A stretch of 64,000 nucleotides of DNA. Origin: Pollenia angustigena. Its lineage: Eukaryota; Arthropoda; Insecta; Diptera; Polleniidae. The position numbers and the translations under genes are program-made. The first letter of the stretch is position 1; each line of letters begins with the position of its first letter. Of the stretch, positions 10,430-21,322 are shown one piece after another. Under the pieces are notes generated by a model. It was not told where the DNA came from. It did no database searches and worked only from the letters and a program-made list of their open reading frames with translations. Location: assembly GCA_930367215.1 (NCBI GenBank), contig OV884059.1, positions 231,259,803 through 231,323,802 on the forward strand. Reading direction: 5' to 3'.

Positions 10430-11097
10430 TAGCGTGGATCCAATGGGGTGGGCAGTACTTACGGACGGATCAAAGATGGACACTGGCACTGGTGCAGCGA
10501 CTTCCAGGTTGATATTCTAGTGATCTGAAGGGCGACGGAGGTTATACTGGAGCACATCGTAGGGGGGTCTGTGGTGACAGTTTACGTCAAGTCAGGCCGC
10601 GCTCAGGGCATTGACAAATTATACGGTGCGATCGTGCGTGGTCGCACAATGTAGGAATGCTCTGAGAGAGCTCATGGGGGCATTCACGGTAAGGCTGTGT
10701 TTGGTACCCGGACACTGCAGGGTGGATGGTAATGGTGGCGGACGAACTCGCGAGAGGATTCGAATATTGACATAGCGGTAAGGAACGGGGGGTAAAACCC
10801 CCTTATGTCACTACTATGAGGAAATACGTAATCGATTCCGCGATGCCGTTTACCGGTCCTGGAGGGATAGAACGGATTGCAGGGTGTCTAGGGCGATATG
10901 GCCCGGTTTGGGCGCAGGGCCTACCAGGGTTATGTTAGGATTGGATAGGAATGATCTAAGGACGTCGCTTATGATGGTTCTGAACGCGGCATTGTTCTGT
11001 TAGAGCTTTAAGTAAATGGGACAATACCATACTTGACTTCTGCAAGTTATGCGAGGATTTTGAGGAGCTAGAGACGATTGAGCATCTACTGTGCCAC
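10430..11097 (+). pseudogene. RNase H and C-terminal region of the LOA-like element
   Basis: AVLTDGSKMDTGTGA is the first RNase H motif (Asp retained); a VPGHCRVDGN-like segment near 10705 is the later His/Asp motif. The segment at 11035-11097 contains CKLCEDFEELETIEHLLC, a Cys-x2-Cys...His-x3-Cys-type terminal finger, cut by the hAT insertion at 11098. Reading continues in 12612-12730. Confidence 0.7.
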
Positions 11098-12611
11098 CAG
11101 TGTGACCCTTTTAGCATTTTCACTGCTAAATTTAGCATTATTTATTTTGATTTAGCAGCGAATTTTTCAAATAGCATTTAGCATTATTTTCAGCATTTTT
11201 GTAATATTTTTTTAGCATTATTTAGCATTTTTTAATCTTAAAAATTGTATATATTGCTATTTCACTATATAACTTATCACTTCTGTCAAATACTATAATT
11301 GTATTTTGTCATTTATACGCTTACACAAATGTATAATAATAGCAACACTGTAAACACAAAAAAAAATATGGTAGATTTTACTACAGAAGAAATAACGGTT
11401 TTGGAACAGCAATGGCAAAACCTGAATGTATACGAATTGATGAACCAAAGTTCAGCTAGTGAATTCTGGATAGGTGTTTAGAATATGATGAAAACAGATC
11501 ATACTCTAATAGTATTTTGACCAACACTTTGGAAATAAAGGAAAACTACTCATATAATGGTGTGTTTAATGTGTAATTAAATTTACTGAAAATGATGTTG
11601 AATAGCCTTATGTTTTCAATGACAATTTTTGTTTTTACTAATGTTTTGTATTTAATAATATATATCTCTGGCAATAAATAATAATGGCTTAAGTTGACTT
11701 AAGTGTTTTTAATTTTATTACATATTCTTATTATCTTCTTCAAAGATCTATGACGCAGCTAAATTACAAGTATAAAATGTCATTATTAATAAAACTATAC
11801 GCATTAATATTTTAACTTTCACAATACAACACACATTTAATTTTAGACAAAACCCTTAATATCGCAAAACACAAAATTTCGACTTTAGCCATTATTATTT
11901 ATTGCCACAGATATGTTGGTATATCGTTGCCTAAAACGCAAAAAACCCTATCTAACATTTTGAAAATTTTACAAAAAACCATTTAAAATGTTAAATTTAT
12001 TAATCGCCTTAAACTGTTTATAATTTATTTTTCTTCTACTTTTCTTGTAAAACCTAAAGGCCCAACCATAATATGCATAGTCTTGCTTAACCTACTGTCA
12101 AAAATTAACAAACCACCTCTCAAATGTATTTAAAAAACAAAATCACAAAATAGTTGATTCGGTACGGTATGTGCGATCTGTTTCGCACTTTGCTTAAGCA
12201 AATGACAGTTTCATAAAACCATAACTCAGCCATTTCTTATCAGATAGAAATTCAGCATATCGATGGACAAGGCATTCAATTACCTTTCCAACAATGTGCC
12301 ACTTGTTTCGATCGGACTCCACAAGGGTTTGAGTGGGTCCATACACCGAAAAACGCAAAAGTACCGTTATCTAAAAAAACGGTACTTAGGAAAAAAAAAT
12401 TACAGCGTTTTTCGTTTTCAGGAGGTCCCAATTAGCTTATCTAGGCATGTGTCGTTCTTGGTACTTTTCCAAATTGAAAATTTGTAAAGCAGTGTAATTT
12501 ATTCATTAAAATGCTAAAATTATTTAAGAAAATTTAGCATTTTCAAATTTTATTTTCAGCATTTTTAGCCCTATTTAGTATCCAATTTTTTTTTTAATTG
12601 TGGTCACACTG
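11098..12611. mobile_element. hAT element, CAGTGTGACC termini, 8-bp TSD
   Basis: Exact duplications TGTGCCAC at 11090-11097 and 12612-12619; ends CAGTGTGACC and GGTCACACTG. Subterminal repeats of TTTAGCATT occur at both ends (11110-11230 and 12510-12580). A short open stretch at 11368-11480 (VDFTTEEITVLEQQWQNLN) is coding-like but ends after about 37 residues; no hAT transposase domain is seen. It splits the LOA-like C-terminal finger. Confidence 0.88.
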
Positions 12612-12989
12612 TGTGCCACTGTCCTTGGTTGCAGCGCCTGAGGCAGAAATAGCTAGGAGACAGATTTCACGACGACCTGGGGTCCATCGCTAGATGTAAT
12701 CCAATCGTTCCACTAGGGTTTGTCAGAAAAATCGGTTGTTTCTGATGAGAGTGATGTAGAGGGAGTTTTCGTTCTATGTCTTTTTTTATTATCTATCAAC
12801 TATTTTAAACCTTCTTCTTCTTTATTCTTTTTCTGCTTCCTCTATATTGAAGGGATTCACAATGAACCGCGCGGGTCTCCGACTGAAAGCGTGCCCTTGG
12901 GCACATAACCCTTCCTTACCTTACCTTGTCAATTAAATACACCATAAAAAGTTAAATAGTATTTTGAATAAGCAGCGTAAACGTTTTAA

Positions 12990-13128
12990 CTGCCTGTTTT
13001 TAGAAAACGTAAGCAAGTGAATGAGTGAGAAATTTTATTGAAAACAACAATAAAAAACGAAAATTTGTTTTTGTTTTCAATATAATTTCTCACTCATTCA
13101 CTTGTTTACGTTTTCTAAAAACAGGCAG
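12990..13128. mobile_element. Foldback MITE with TAA duplication
   Basis: Almost a full palindrome: CTGCCTGTTTTTAGAAAACG then AAGTGAATGAGTGAGAAAT on the left, mirrored on the right by ATTTCTCACTCATTCACTT and CGTTTTCTAAAAACAGGCAG, with GAAAACAACAA/TTGTTTTC near the loop. TAA at both flanks (12987-12989, 13129-13131). It lies just 0.3 kb upstream (left) of exon 2. Confidence 0.87.
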
Positions 13129-13415
13129 TAAGTATAATTTAAGAAAGTACTGGAAAACTTAATTTTATACTTAAAAAGAACTTAAAGATAAATAATATTT
13201 AAATACAAAGTCAAAAACTAGCCCTTAATGATGCAAAAAATTTGAATGTGTATTAAGAAATTAATATTATAAAAATTTACTATTCGGTGTATATTTTCAA
13301 TAATTGTTTAAGGTTCCAAATTATTATCCCGCTCAAAAAAAGCCATGCAAAACCTTTTTGGAAATAAAACATGTAATCAAAATACATATTTGGCTGAATA
13401 TAAAATTAAACTTAC

Positions 13416-13540
13416 CCTTGAAACTGAATGCAATTTACCGGGAAAAGCTTTTCCTGGATGTCTCTTTGATGGGGTTCGAAAACCTTTACGATGTATACGC
13501 GGGCTCATTGTGGACATGGTAGACATTGTGGTACGCATAC
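13416..13540 (-). CDS. Exon 2 of the same minus-strand gene
   Basis: The 125-bp exon is preceded by a pyrimidine-rich acceptor (TTTTTATTGCAG at 13541 and above) and followed by CAAGG|GTAAGT. Its first two bases complete Gly66 left open by the exon at 54 kb; the next 41 codons are open and end in phase 0. It begins with repeated Met-Ser-Thr residues (MRTTMSTMSTMSPRIHRKGF) and then turns strongly basic, with Pro-Gly-Lys motifs (RTPSKRHPGKAFPGKLHSVS). The PGK motif continues directly into the next exon (GPGK, VPGKR), good evidence that the two are consecutive. The basic stretch could act as a nuclear-localisation or nucleic-acid-contact region (inference). The intron towards exon 1 is about 40.5 kb and that towards exon 3 about 7.8 kb. 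Confidence 0.72.
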
Positions 13541-14312
13541 CTGCAATAAAAATTTAAAGAAAAACATAAATAGATAAGCAAAGAAAACACTTTAAACTAA
13601 ATCAAACAAATTAATACAATAACATACTACATACATATGTATGTAGATGCATAGGAACATATTTATACATTTAAATTTAAAATTGTTTCTAAATTAAATT
13701 CATTGTGAATGCATTTATTCAACGAACGTTTTCAAGCAATTTTTATTGCTTACAATTCGTTTTAATATTATTCGTCTTGTTTTGTTCTTTTAAACATTTT
13801 GATTTGACACATGATTTAAATTTGCCCTCAAGAAAAATATGTACATATGTATGTCTGCCTATATACATACATATATGTATGTATGTATGTATATTTTTAA
13901 AGCTTTTGAAGTCAATAGCTGAAGCTGCTGATAAAGCCAAAAGTCCAACGCCCTCCTCATTCAACAACAACAATATAAAATCTGAAAAATATCAGACAAT
14001 ACAAAAATGGCAGGAACAAAAAACATTTATATTTCACTTACAATAATATTCGTCTGTGCATACAGTTACGAAGAAAAATATAGGAAATACTTATTTTGTT
14101 TTAAGTTTTTATTAAAAAACTCAAAGAATAATAGTGTAACCTAAAAATGCAATTGAATGACAGATTTGCAAATGTTTTTGAACATTTTTATTTATATTTA
14201 TTGTAACCATTTCCCCTCGAAATAAAACTCCCATGTCTGATTTATGTTCATGGTATCGAAATATGTGAATGACAAATTTTATTAAAGAAGAAGAAATCAA
14301 TAAAACCAAGAG
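13541..14312. other. Large intron, exon-2 end, with ATGT/CATA microsatellite
   Basis: Starts with the exon 2 acceptor tract. Short tandem TATGTATG/CATACATA runs at 13620-13645 and 13845-13895. No gene recognised. Confidence 0.45.
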
Positions 14313-14315
14313 TAA

Positions 14316-14457
14316 GTGCCGGTTCACACACGTCAAGTTTGACTCGTCAAGTCTTGAGCTTTTAAGAGAGAAGGGAAAAGAGAATGTCATTTCCTTTCCC
14401 CTCTCTCCTAAAAACTCAAGACTTGACGAGTCAAACTTGACGTGTGTGAACCGCCAC
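14316..14457. mobile_element. Foldback MITE (GTGCCGGTTCACAC family), TAA duplication
   Basis: Left arm GTGCCGGTTCACACACGTCA pairs with TGACGTGTGTGAACCGCCAC; inner GACTCGTCAAGTCTTGAG pairs with CTCAAGACTTGACGAGTC; the GGGAAAAGAG/CTTTCCCC centre also pairs. TAA flanks (14313-14315, 14458-14460). A close relative is at 61049-61190. Confidence 0.9.
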
Positions 14458-14706
14458 TAAAGTAAAAACTTTTTACTAAAATAAATTTGCTTTTCTAGTT
14501 TTACTTTTCATACCTATAATTTCTTATTATTTGATAAAAAGAAATATACATATTGATCTTCTTAAATAGTTTACTCAAAGTGAATTGACTATGAACACTC
14601 AATTGACTTTTCAATTTTTGACATTTAACAATAAGATAAAGTAACGATACAAAAAATTTGTGTATTTACAAAAGCAATAATAAAAAAAGTATGTTTTAAA
14701 CGATAA

Positions 14707-15031
14707 AGCTGGAGGTCCACACCACGCGTTACTCGCTTTTTCGCAGCATACGCAGCTGTCAAAAAAGGAGAATCTATGTAGTTATACGTAGTAAGTTACA
14801 TGCACAAAAGCGTAGATGCCTTGAGGCGAAAAGTAGGTTTACTTTCTACTTTTGTAAGCGTCACAAGCAGCGTTCGAACAAATCAGCTGATTTTGACAAA
14901 TTAAATTTTATTTTTACTTGTGCTGCTGCTGCATAAAAAGCGTTGCATGTAACTTGAAATGTAGAACGCAAGTAAGGATATAAAAGCATGCGCTGCGTGG
15001 AGGCGAAAACGCGTGGTATGGACCTCCAGCT
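14707..15031. mobile_element. Foldback MITE (AGCTGGAGGTCCACACC), TAA duplication
   Basis: Ends AGCTGGAGGTCCACACCACG and CGTGGTATGGACCTCCAGCT; inner TTTTTCGC.../GCGAAAA and TGCTGCTGC-type segments partly pair. TAA on each side (14704-14706, 15032-15034). Non-coding. Confidence 0.85.
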
Positions 15032-15300
15032 TAAGTCATACGACAGAGCTTGTGAATTGGACAAATATTTCTATCAAAGTTTGTTTAACATGAAAACATT
15101 GACGAAAAAACGTTTATAAAATTAAAAAAAAAATAAAAGTTTTTTTATCGATCAATTCTTAAGATTATAAGATCAACGCTGGGAAATTTTGTAAGTGAAA
15201 TATAACAATAATTTATCCACACACCCTTCGTATTTATTAAACCATAACAAAAAGTATATATCTACTATTTTGGCCAAAACTGTACGTATATGCATACGAG

Positions 15301-17004
15301 CAGGGTTGTCAGATTCCTTTGTTGCAAAAAACGTCAAAAGTCGCAAATTTTATTTCCTTAAGATTTTCACAAGAAAAAACAACGTTACGTCCGAACTTAC
15401 ACGAGTTTTCGAAGGGACACCAGAGAAAAATTCGAATATTGTTGCTGGGTTATGTAGCAATAGATTAAAACAAGAAAAACCTTTGAAAACTTAAAGCTAT
15501 ATTTATTTACCCCTTAATCCAAAAAAAATGTCAGTTTTATTAAAGCTTAACTAAACAAATTTTCATATAAAATTCGTCTTATAAACCTGTTAAAAGCATG
15601 GAATAATTTTTATTAATAAGGCGTTTAATGTTTAATTAAAGCCCATTTACACTACAACGAAATCTAGTAATTTTTAAGAGATTTGTAGCAAAATCTAGTT
15701 GTTTTTCACTAGATTTTCCATACAAAACAAAATCTACTTTTCTCGATCAGAGAAATCAATAAAAAAAAAAATGGTTAAAGTCGGGCACATTCTGCGGAAA
15801 TGTAAAAATGTTATAATTAGAGCGTAAGTATTGAAGTCTAAAAGGAATATAACTTCTGGAAGGGCGGTTAGGAACTGAAACCTCAATTAAACGAAGTAGG
15901 AGTTCTGAATCAATTTCACCGTTTAACAAAATCCACATGAAGGGGGATTTATCCTCCGTTTTTTAGGGCTGAAAGATTATAAAGTTTAAAACGATTATCA
16001 TATGGAGGCAAGTTGATATCTGGATTCCAATCTTGTGTTCAGAGACAGAATAAAACGACGACCGAGGACTATTCCAGAATATGTCTAATTAATTAATTGT
16101 GACGTAGGGATCATCAAACTTCTTTCCCCAACGTTTGATAAACCTCGGGACACCTTTGGCCTTGTTGGCAGTCAGCAATATACACTATCGGCATAAACTA
16201 AAGTAACTCAGAAGTTTTCTTTCCGTTATAGTTTAACAGTTCAATAACACTGTGCTAGTTGAAAAAACTGTTAGGCGGGCCACCCGGCGGGTTAAACTTC
16301 TTCGAGTATGCTGAATCCAGTGGTGCTTACCGTTTGTTTAGGTTATTTTAACAGCTTTAAAATTATATGCATAATTATAAAAAAATAACGGGTTTCTTTC
16401 TCTTTTTTTCGAATAAAAATTTCTTAAACATCTCAATTCTCCGCTGTATTCCAAAGATCTTAGATCCGACAACTTCTACTACTGTATGCTAGGCAATTTT
16501 TAGTTTCCTTTATCATTAGGGGGCTTTAATATAAGCTTAAATGTAAAACAATTTCATTTTGGCACGCCTCTATTTTCTTCGGAATTCTCCGCCCACAGGC
16601 CAAAATCCAAAATCCCACTTCGTAAGGATTTCGCCGGATTAGATGTTTTACTATATGCATGCCAATTTTCAGATTACTAGCCCATCAGTGGGCTTCAAAA
16701 AGCTCAGGATAGAAAAAAAGAGGAACACACAAATAAGCCAATTAAATATATGTATGTATATACATAAATATGCATCCGTTAATGTATGTATCTTTAATCA
16801 ATAATAGGAATAAAACTGGATCCAAGTGACTTCCTCAAGGGACTCCGCATAAAATTATATAAAATAAAAAACACTATATAAATTAGAAAAATCAACTAAA
16901 AAGCACTTCACATCGCCATGTCGCCAAACGCCAACTTCCATCGCCAAAAGAGTGGTTAAAAGTCGCTACGTTTTTGCAATAAATCCCCACATCCGACAGC
17001 CCTG
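15301..17004. mobile_element. hAT-like element, CAGGGYTGTCAGA family, copy 1
   Basis: Left end CAGGGTTGTCAGATTC, right end inverse of CAGGGCTGTCGGATGTGG. Flanked by CATACGAG and CGTACGAG (8-bp duplication with one change). Subterminal GTCGC/GCGAC and CGCCAAA motifs recur as in the copies at 31.7 and 56.3 kb. No transposase frame; the interior has a lone ATTTACACTACAACG start of another palindromic element near 15645. Confidence 0.82.
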
Positions 17005-17157
17005 CGTACGAGTATTCAAACGTTGTTTTCGTGTATTAAAACGCAAAAACAAAAGCAGACGATTAGCAAAACGACCAGATCAAAAACAAAACACCAAATG
17101 TAAGACTACGACAACAAACACTACGCGTTTTAAATTTAGACGTAGTGGTCGTCGTTC

Positions 17158-17159
17158 CA

Positions 17160-17187
<28 letters not shown>
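17158..17187. repeat. Poly-T tract
   Basis: Uninterrupted T run of about 26 bases at 17160-17185. Simple sequence. Confidence 0.9.
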
Positions 17188-17190
<3 letters not shown>

Positions 17191-17360
17191 TTGTCATTGC
17201 TGTTTTTGTTGTTGCTAGTTTAGAGTAAGAACTATCTTCTTTCCTCTTTTACATTAGTTTTGCGTTGACAACAACAAAAAACAAAAGCACACACATTTAA
17301 CCATACACACACTTTAGTCATTAACAAGCTGTGATTGTCACATTCTATTTATGATTGTAA

Positions 17361-17870
17361 TAGTATGTTCACATTTGGCTTCTTAAACGCGTTTAAGCAG
17401 TTCGAACGTGATTAAGCTCTAATCACTTCAAAATCGAGATGATTACCCATACATTGAAGTGATTTGTTAATCACTTCAAATCGACATGATTACAACTAAA
17501 TCACTTCATAAACCACATAGAATCCACTGAACATACCCTAATAATGTAGAATCGCTCGATTGTGTACAACCGGCCAAGATGTCTGCTTAATATTTTTATT
17601 TTTTTTTTCCTTAAATAATTCATAAATTTTCACAATTTCATCATTAAATTGATTAAAATAATCTTCTGATAATTTTATAAAAGTGTTTTTATCCATTTTT
17701 AATACTTTAAAGAAATTTAAATTTGTTTGTTGTTTTTTTGTGTGCTTGTGTGTGTGTTTTTTCTTAATCATCTGTCATCTTAATCATCTCAAATGTAATG
17801 TGAACGGCTTTGATTAGCTAAATCAACATTTTGCTTAAACGCGTTTAAAAACCCAAATGTGAACATACTA
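17361..17870. mobile_element. Foldback MITE (TAGTATGTTCACATTTGG), TAA duplication, with residual ORF
   Basis: Ends TAGTATGTTCACATTTGG... and ...CCAAATGTGAACATACTA, then TTAAACGCGTTTAA on both sides. TAA duplications at 17358-17360 and 17871-17873. Internal AATCACTTCAAA blocks repeat. A minus-strand open frame (17696-17538) occupies the right half. Confidence 0.85.
17538..17696 (-). pseudogene. Short coding-like frame inside the foldback MITE
   Basis: From an ATG at 17696 the frame reads MDKNTFIKLSEDYFNQFNDE and goes on with IVKIYELFKEKK, 53 codons in all, ending at the palindrome arm. The mix of acidic, basic and aromatic residues is unlike the random AT-rich frames nearby. It may be the first exon of a protein of the autonomous parent element. 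Family not recognised. Confidence 0.35.
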
Positions 17871-18301
17871 TAAGTTGATTGAATGTTTGATTGAGTGTTC
17901 TAAATATCATCAACAATTGAATTTGTTTGTAAATTTATTTTTTGTTTGTTTTATTTTATTTTTTTGTCGTGTGAAATTGAAAGCGAGTGTATAAAGAAGA
18001 AAATGTATATGTATCTACATAAGTAGGTACATATATAATTGATTTAATTTAACGGGGGTTTTACACTGCAAAAAATACATACATACAAGTGTCACTTAAA
18101 ATTTTTAAAGCGCCTCATACACTTGCAATAAAATTGTTTAATTTTACGTGTTGTACAATTATATCACCAATGTGTGAGTGATATTTAAAGGTGGCACAAT
18201 ACCTATATTGGCAACAATCAAACGACTTTTGATTGTTTTTGCTCAACGAAAAGAAAGCAAAATGTGTTGACAACATTTTAGAATGCTGTTTATGTTATTC
18301 C

Positions 18302-18692
18302 TACACTCAAAATATTATGTAGTTAAATTCAAACGAAAATTCATTTGAAACAAATTAAAATTCATTTAAAAAACGGATCATTTACATTTCATTTAAAACA
18401 AATGATTTTTTCAGTAATTTCTAAGTTTTTTATTTATTGAACATCATATTCGTTAAAATTGAATTGTTTTTACTTTTAAAAAATATATTTTAACCGATAA
18501 AAATCAAACAAATTAACAAAAAAAAAATACGGAAAACATTATTTTTTGGTAGTTTGTTTTTTTAATAACAAACATAAATGTTGAAAAATAAATTTATTCG
18601 TAAAATAACTATATTTTTATTCAATTTTAACAGTACCGAAAACGAATTTAATAACCTACAATCAGTTACTGTAATAATTTTATGAGTGTATA
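18302..18692. mobile_element. Short TIR element (TACACTCAAAATATTA)
   Basis: Left CTACACTCAAAATATTA and right TAATTTTATGAGTGTATAG are imperfect inverted repeats around about 350 bp of AT-rich DNA with ATTCATTTRAAA repeats. Target duplication not resolved. Confidence 0.45.
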
Positions 18693-18771
18693 GGTTGTGT
18701 TCACTTTTTGTTGAATGAAGGAAACCATTGTGCAACTTATTGCATAATATAGGACAAAATGTAAATAATCA

Positions 18772-19450
18772 CTCCTATCGTGAATAATTGTTACCTCGTA
18801 ATTTTTGCCCTTTTCACATATTTGCGATCATGAACAACTCCCATGAAAAAATATAATTCAAAAAAGAATAATAACGTGAAAAAATGTTTACGGGAAAAAA
18901 TTCCCCTTATCGTTAAAAATGTTTTCCCTCGTTATTTGTTCACATTTCCCTTAGATTTTCTTACTTTATTTTTGCAAGGGAACATAGCATGTATAAGTTG
19001 CTCCCCCTATAAATTCGAATATTAAGGGTTAATAAAGTTAATAAGGCACAAACCGATATATTGCTCAACAAAATGCAAAACAACAGGTCGATTGCCTGCG
19101 GATTTGTAAAGCTTTCGATTGACTTGGTGCCAGAATTTTGGAAAATATTTTACTACATTAAATTTAAATAGTGCAAAAAACTAACGTTGTAATCAAACTA
19201 TCCCTCCAATACTAAATATTTTGCTTTATTATTTTAACTTTTCTTTAAAATATATATGTACTTGCATATTTTTGAAAAAAAAATTTTATTGATTTTAAAT
19301 TTTTTTTAACTTTTTTCTTTTTTTTTCATTCACTGGAACTGATAGCGTGAAAATTTTTTCACATCAGATTCACGATTGCTTTTTTCCCTTCGAGGGGAAT
19401 GCAAATTTCATGAGAACAAAAATTCCACTTGTTATTCACGATAGGGGTGA
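18772..19450. mobile_element. Inverted-repeat element (CACTCCTATCGTGAATAA)
   Basis: Arms CACTCCTATCGTGAATAA (18771 on) and TTATTCACGATAGGGGTG (ending 19450) pair; inner segments CCCTCG/CGAGGG and AATTTGCATTCCC-like stretches also partly match. Flanks not resolved. Confidence 0.5.
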
Positions 19451-19631
19451 ATATGGCGAATATCATTAGCAATATTATTGCAAGTCTATGGGCCGCTTAA
19501 GGAGTAAAACCTTTGGAATTATGTATATTTAGATTTTTTCTTCAACAATCTGATTAAAAGAAAAACTTATTTCCTGGAAAACAAAGTTCGTTTGATACGA
19601 ATAACAATTTACTGTCTATTTCACTAAATTC

Positions 19632-19727
19632 GAAAGAACTCTTTCTTTCGATCAACTACATTTAAAACAAAAACAAATTCTTAAAATTTTGTTTTTGTTT
19701 TGTTTGTGCGAAAGAAAGCGTTCTTTT
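19632..19727. repeat. Small palindrome
   Basis: CGAAAGAACTCTTTCTTTCG and AAAACAAAAACAAATTC pair with AAAATTTTGTTTTTGTTTT and GCGAAAGAAAGCGTTCTTTTG. Shares its core with the larger palindrome at 63058-63198. Confidence 0.6.
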
Positions 19728-20012
19728 GACATCGTGAAATTGGCGCTAAATATACATATTTTTTATTCAAATGCCCAAATGCGGCAATTCTGTTTATTGA
19801 CGAATCCACTGAGGTGAAAATGTGCCTCATCACTGAATCACGAAGTGCACGATATGCATTTTGATTTGAACGCCCATTTTCATAATAAGTCTGGAAAACT
19901 TTAACACGTTGTTGGATTGTGTATCTCTCCATGGTTCATATTGAGTAAGTCGGAAATAGAGAAATGTCAAATAAAATTCGGAAAAAACTTGGCGTTTAGG
20001 TTTTTTAACCAC
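19728..20012 (-). pseudogene. Mariner-like transposase remnant, N-terminus fused to the first catalytic Asp region
   Basis: Minus strand from 19932: MERYTIQQRVKVFQTYYENG followed by RSNQNAYRALRD, the helix-turn-helix start typical of this mariner-like group. The reading then jumps to a frame with FSDEAHFHLSGFVNKQNCRI, which holds the first catalytic Asp. The region between is deleted (a non-autonomous internal-deletion derivative). The terminal repeat TTAACCACCCTT next to TA lies at 20006-20018. Confidence 0.75.
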
Positions 20013-20076
20013 CCTTTACATATTTTTTATTCATGCAAATCGTCTTATAAGTTTAGAATTTGTATTTGCTTTGTTA

Positions 20077-20346
20077 CCCAATAAAAACTTCGCCTACTTT
20101 TTCAAAATGAATAGCTTCTTTAACTCATTATTTTGTAGCTTTCTTCTATAACTACATCTATAACAACTTCCATAACTACTTTTTTCTGGATGTCTGCAGG
20201 TAAAAATATAATGACTTACTTTTTAACGCGTTCATTTTGGGACATCCCTTGTAAATTCATTGGTTCTTTCAGTAGAATTGTAAGTAGTGCTCTTATGTTT
20301 TTCTGATTACTCAACACATTATCTTGTAGGCGAAGTTTTTACTGGG
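20077..20346. mobile_element. TA-flanked MITE, CCCAGTAAAAAC family, copy 2 (uninterrupted)
   Basis: Ends CCCAATAAAAACTTCGCCTA and TAGGCGAAGTTTTTACTGGG, TA on both sides. 270 bp. The internal segment TTTTCAAARTGAATAGCTTC is shared with copy 1 and shows the empty site of the nested repeat there. Confidence 0.85.
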
Positions 20347-20349
20347 TAG

Positions 20350-20681
20350 TAAACAAAAAAAAAACCTATACCTATTATTAAGGTATTAATTATAATAAAT
20401 ATTTCAGGTTTAAAAAAGCTTATAAACTAACTTTCTATGAAAATTGGTTAAATAAACCTTTTATAAAACTGAAATATTATTTATGTTTATTTCAAAAAAT
20501 CTATAATCTTTTCAACGGTGGCATAGTAAAATTCTTTTTATCTTCATTTATTAACGAAAAAATAAAGAAAAGAAATTAAGCACTTAATATTTAGATAACT
20601 GATAAAATTTTAGCAACACTACATGCATATGATTTCTAAAGTGACCCACAGACGAGGCAACATTTGTCAAAACATGAGCAT
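20350..20681. other. Intron, nothing recognised
   Basis: AT-rich DNA between two repeats. No gene or boundary seen. Confidence 0.3.
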
Positions 20682-21289
20682 CCCAGGCAGAAAAAGACAA
20701 TCACCACGACGCTGTGCCGACAATATTAAAATGATAACTCCAAATGTACGTCTTCCGGCTCTTCTTTTTAGTGTTGTCACAGTACTGTAAATCTAAATTT
20801 ACAATGTTGGATTCACGAATTTACAACGTAGTCACAACCGTCTTCCGGCTCTTATTTTCAATATTGTTACAAGTATAAATAAACAAGCAGAAATTTGTAT
20901 ATTTTCTAACCTAAAATAGTTTTTGTGTTTTCATTTTAATACGACACTATTAAATTAATAAGACAAAATTTTTGCATATACAGCGTTGTAGCGGTATAGA
21001 ATTATTATAAACACGTTATTAGAAAATTAAGGTTTAATTCTTGTATATACAGTGTTGTAGCGGTTTAGTTTTATGGTAAATACGACTTTAAAAAACTAAA
21101 GTCGTATATTTGTATTTAGGGTGTTGTACCGGTGTTGAATCTTAATTAAAAACGGTAATAAATAACTAAGGTTGTAATTTTGTATCTACAGTGTTGTGAT
21201 GGTACCATATTTTTGGTAGAGTCACAATTTTGTATTTACAGGGTTGTGGCGGTACATAATATTTAGAAGAGTCATAATTTCTGCCTGGG
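20682..21289. mobile_element. CCCAGGCAGAAA element, copy A, with 69-bp minisatellite
   Basis: Ends CCCAGGCAGAAA and TTTCTGCCTGGG. The right half contains five tandem units (starts near 20981, 21050, 21119, 21189, 21239; spacing 69, 69, 70, 50) with the core CAGTGTTGTAGCGGTATAG. The left half has GTCTTCCGGCTCTT twice. No coding potential; superfamily not assigned. Confidence 0.75.
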
Positions 21290-21322
21290 ATGTTTAACTA
21301 AATGCTGCTACGTGTGTGGTAG

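Larger units (their letters stand above)
7260..12926 (+). mobile_element. Decayed LOA-like non-LTR retrotransposon
   Basis: Forward-strand fragments occur in retrotransposon order: an apurinic-type endonuclease (7300-8060), a linker with PKWWTREL (8170-8220), reverse transcriptase pieces (8330-8560 and 9470-10290), RNase H (10440-10760), and a C-terminal Cys/His segment (11030-11097, resuming at 12612). The 3' end holds a CCTTACCTTACCTTG tail near 12910-12926. The order EN-RT-RNase H and the sequence style fit the LOA clade (established family; clade assignment inferred). A Harbinger-like element (8565-9454) and a hAT element (11098-12611) split it. Many frameshifts and stops make it inactive. 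The 5' end, with any ORF1, is missing. Confidence 0.85.

Noticed and set aside
16952..17218. 88-codon basic frame ending in a poly-Phe run
   Set aside because: Starts inside a hAT terminal repeat and ends in a poly-T tract.
18775..19450. Member of the TWA foldback group
   Set aside because: Arms pair, but no TAA/TTA duplication or CACA-type end could be located, so it is listed separately.
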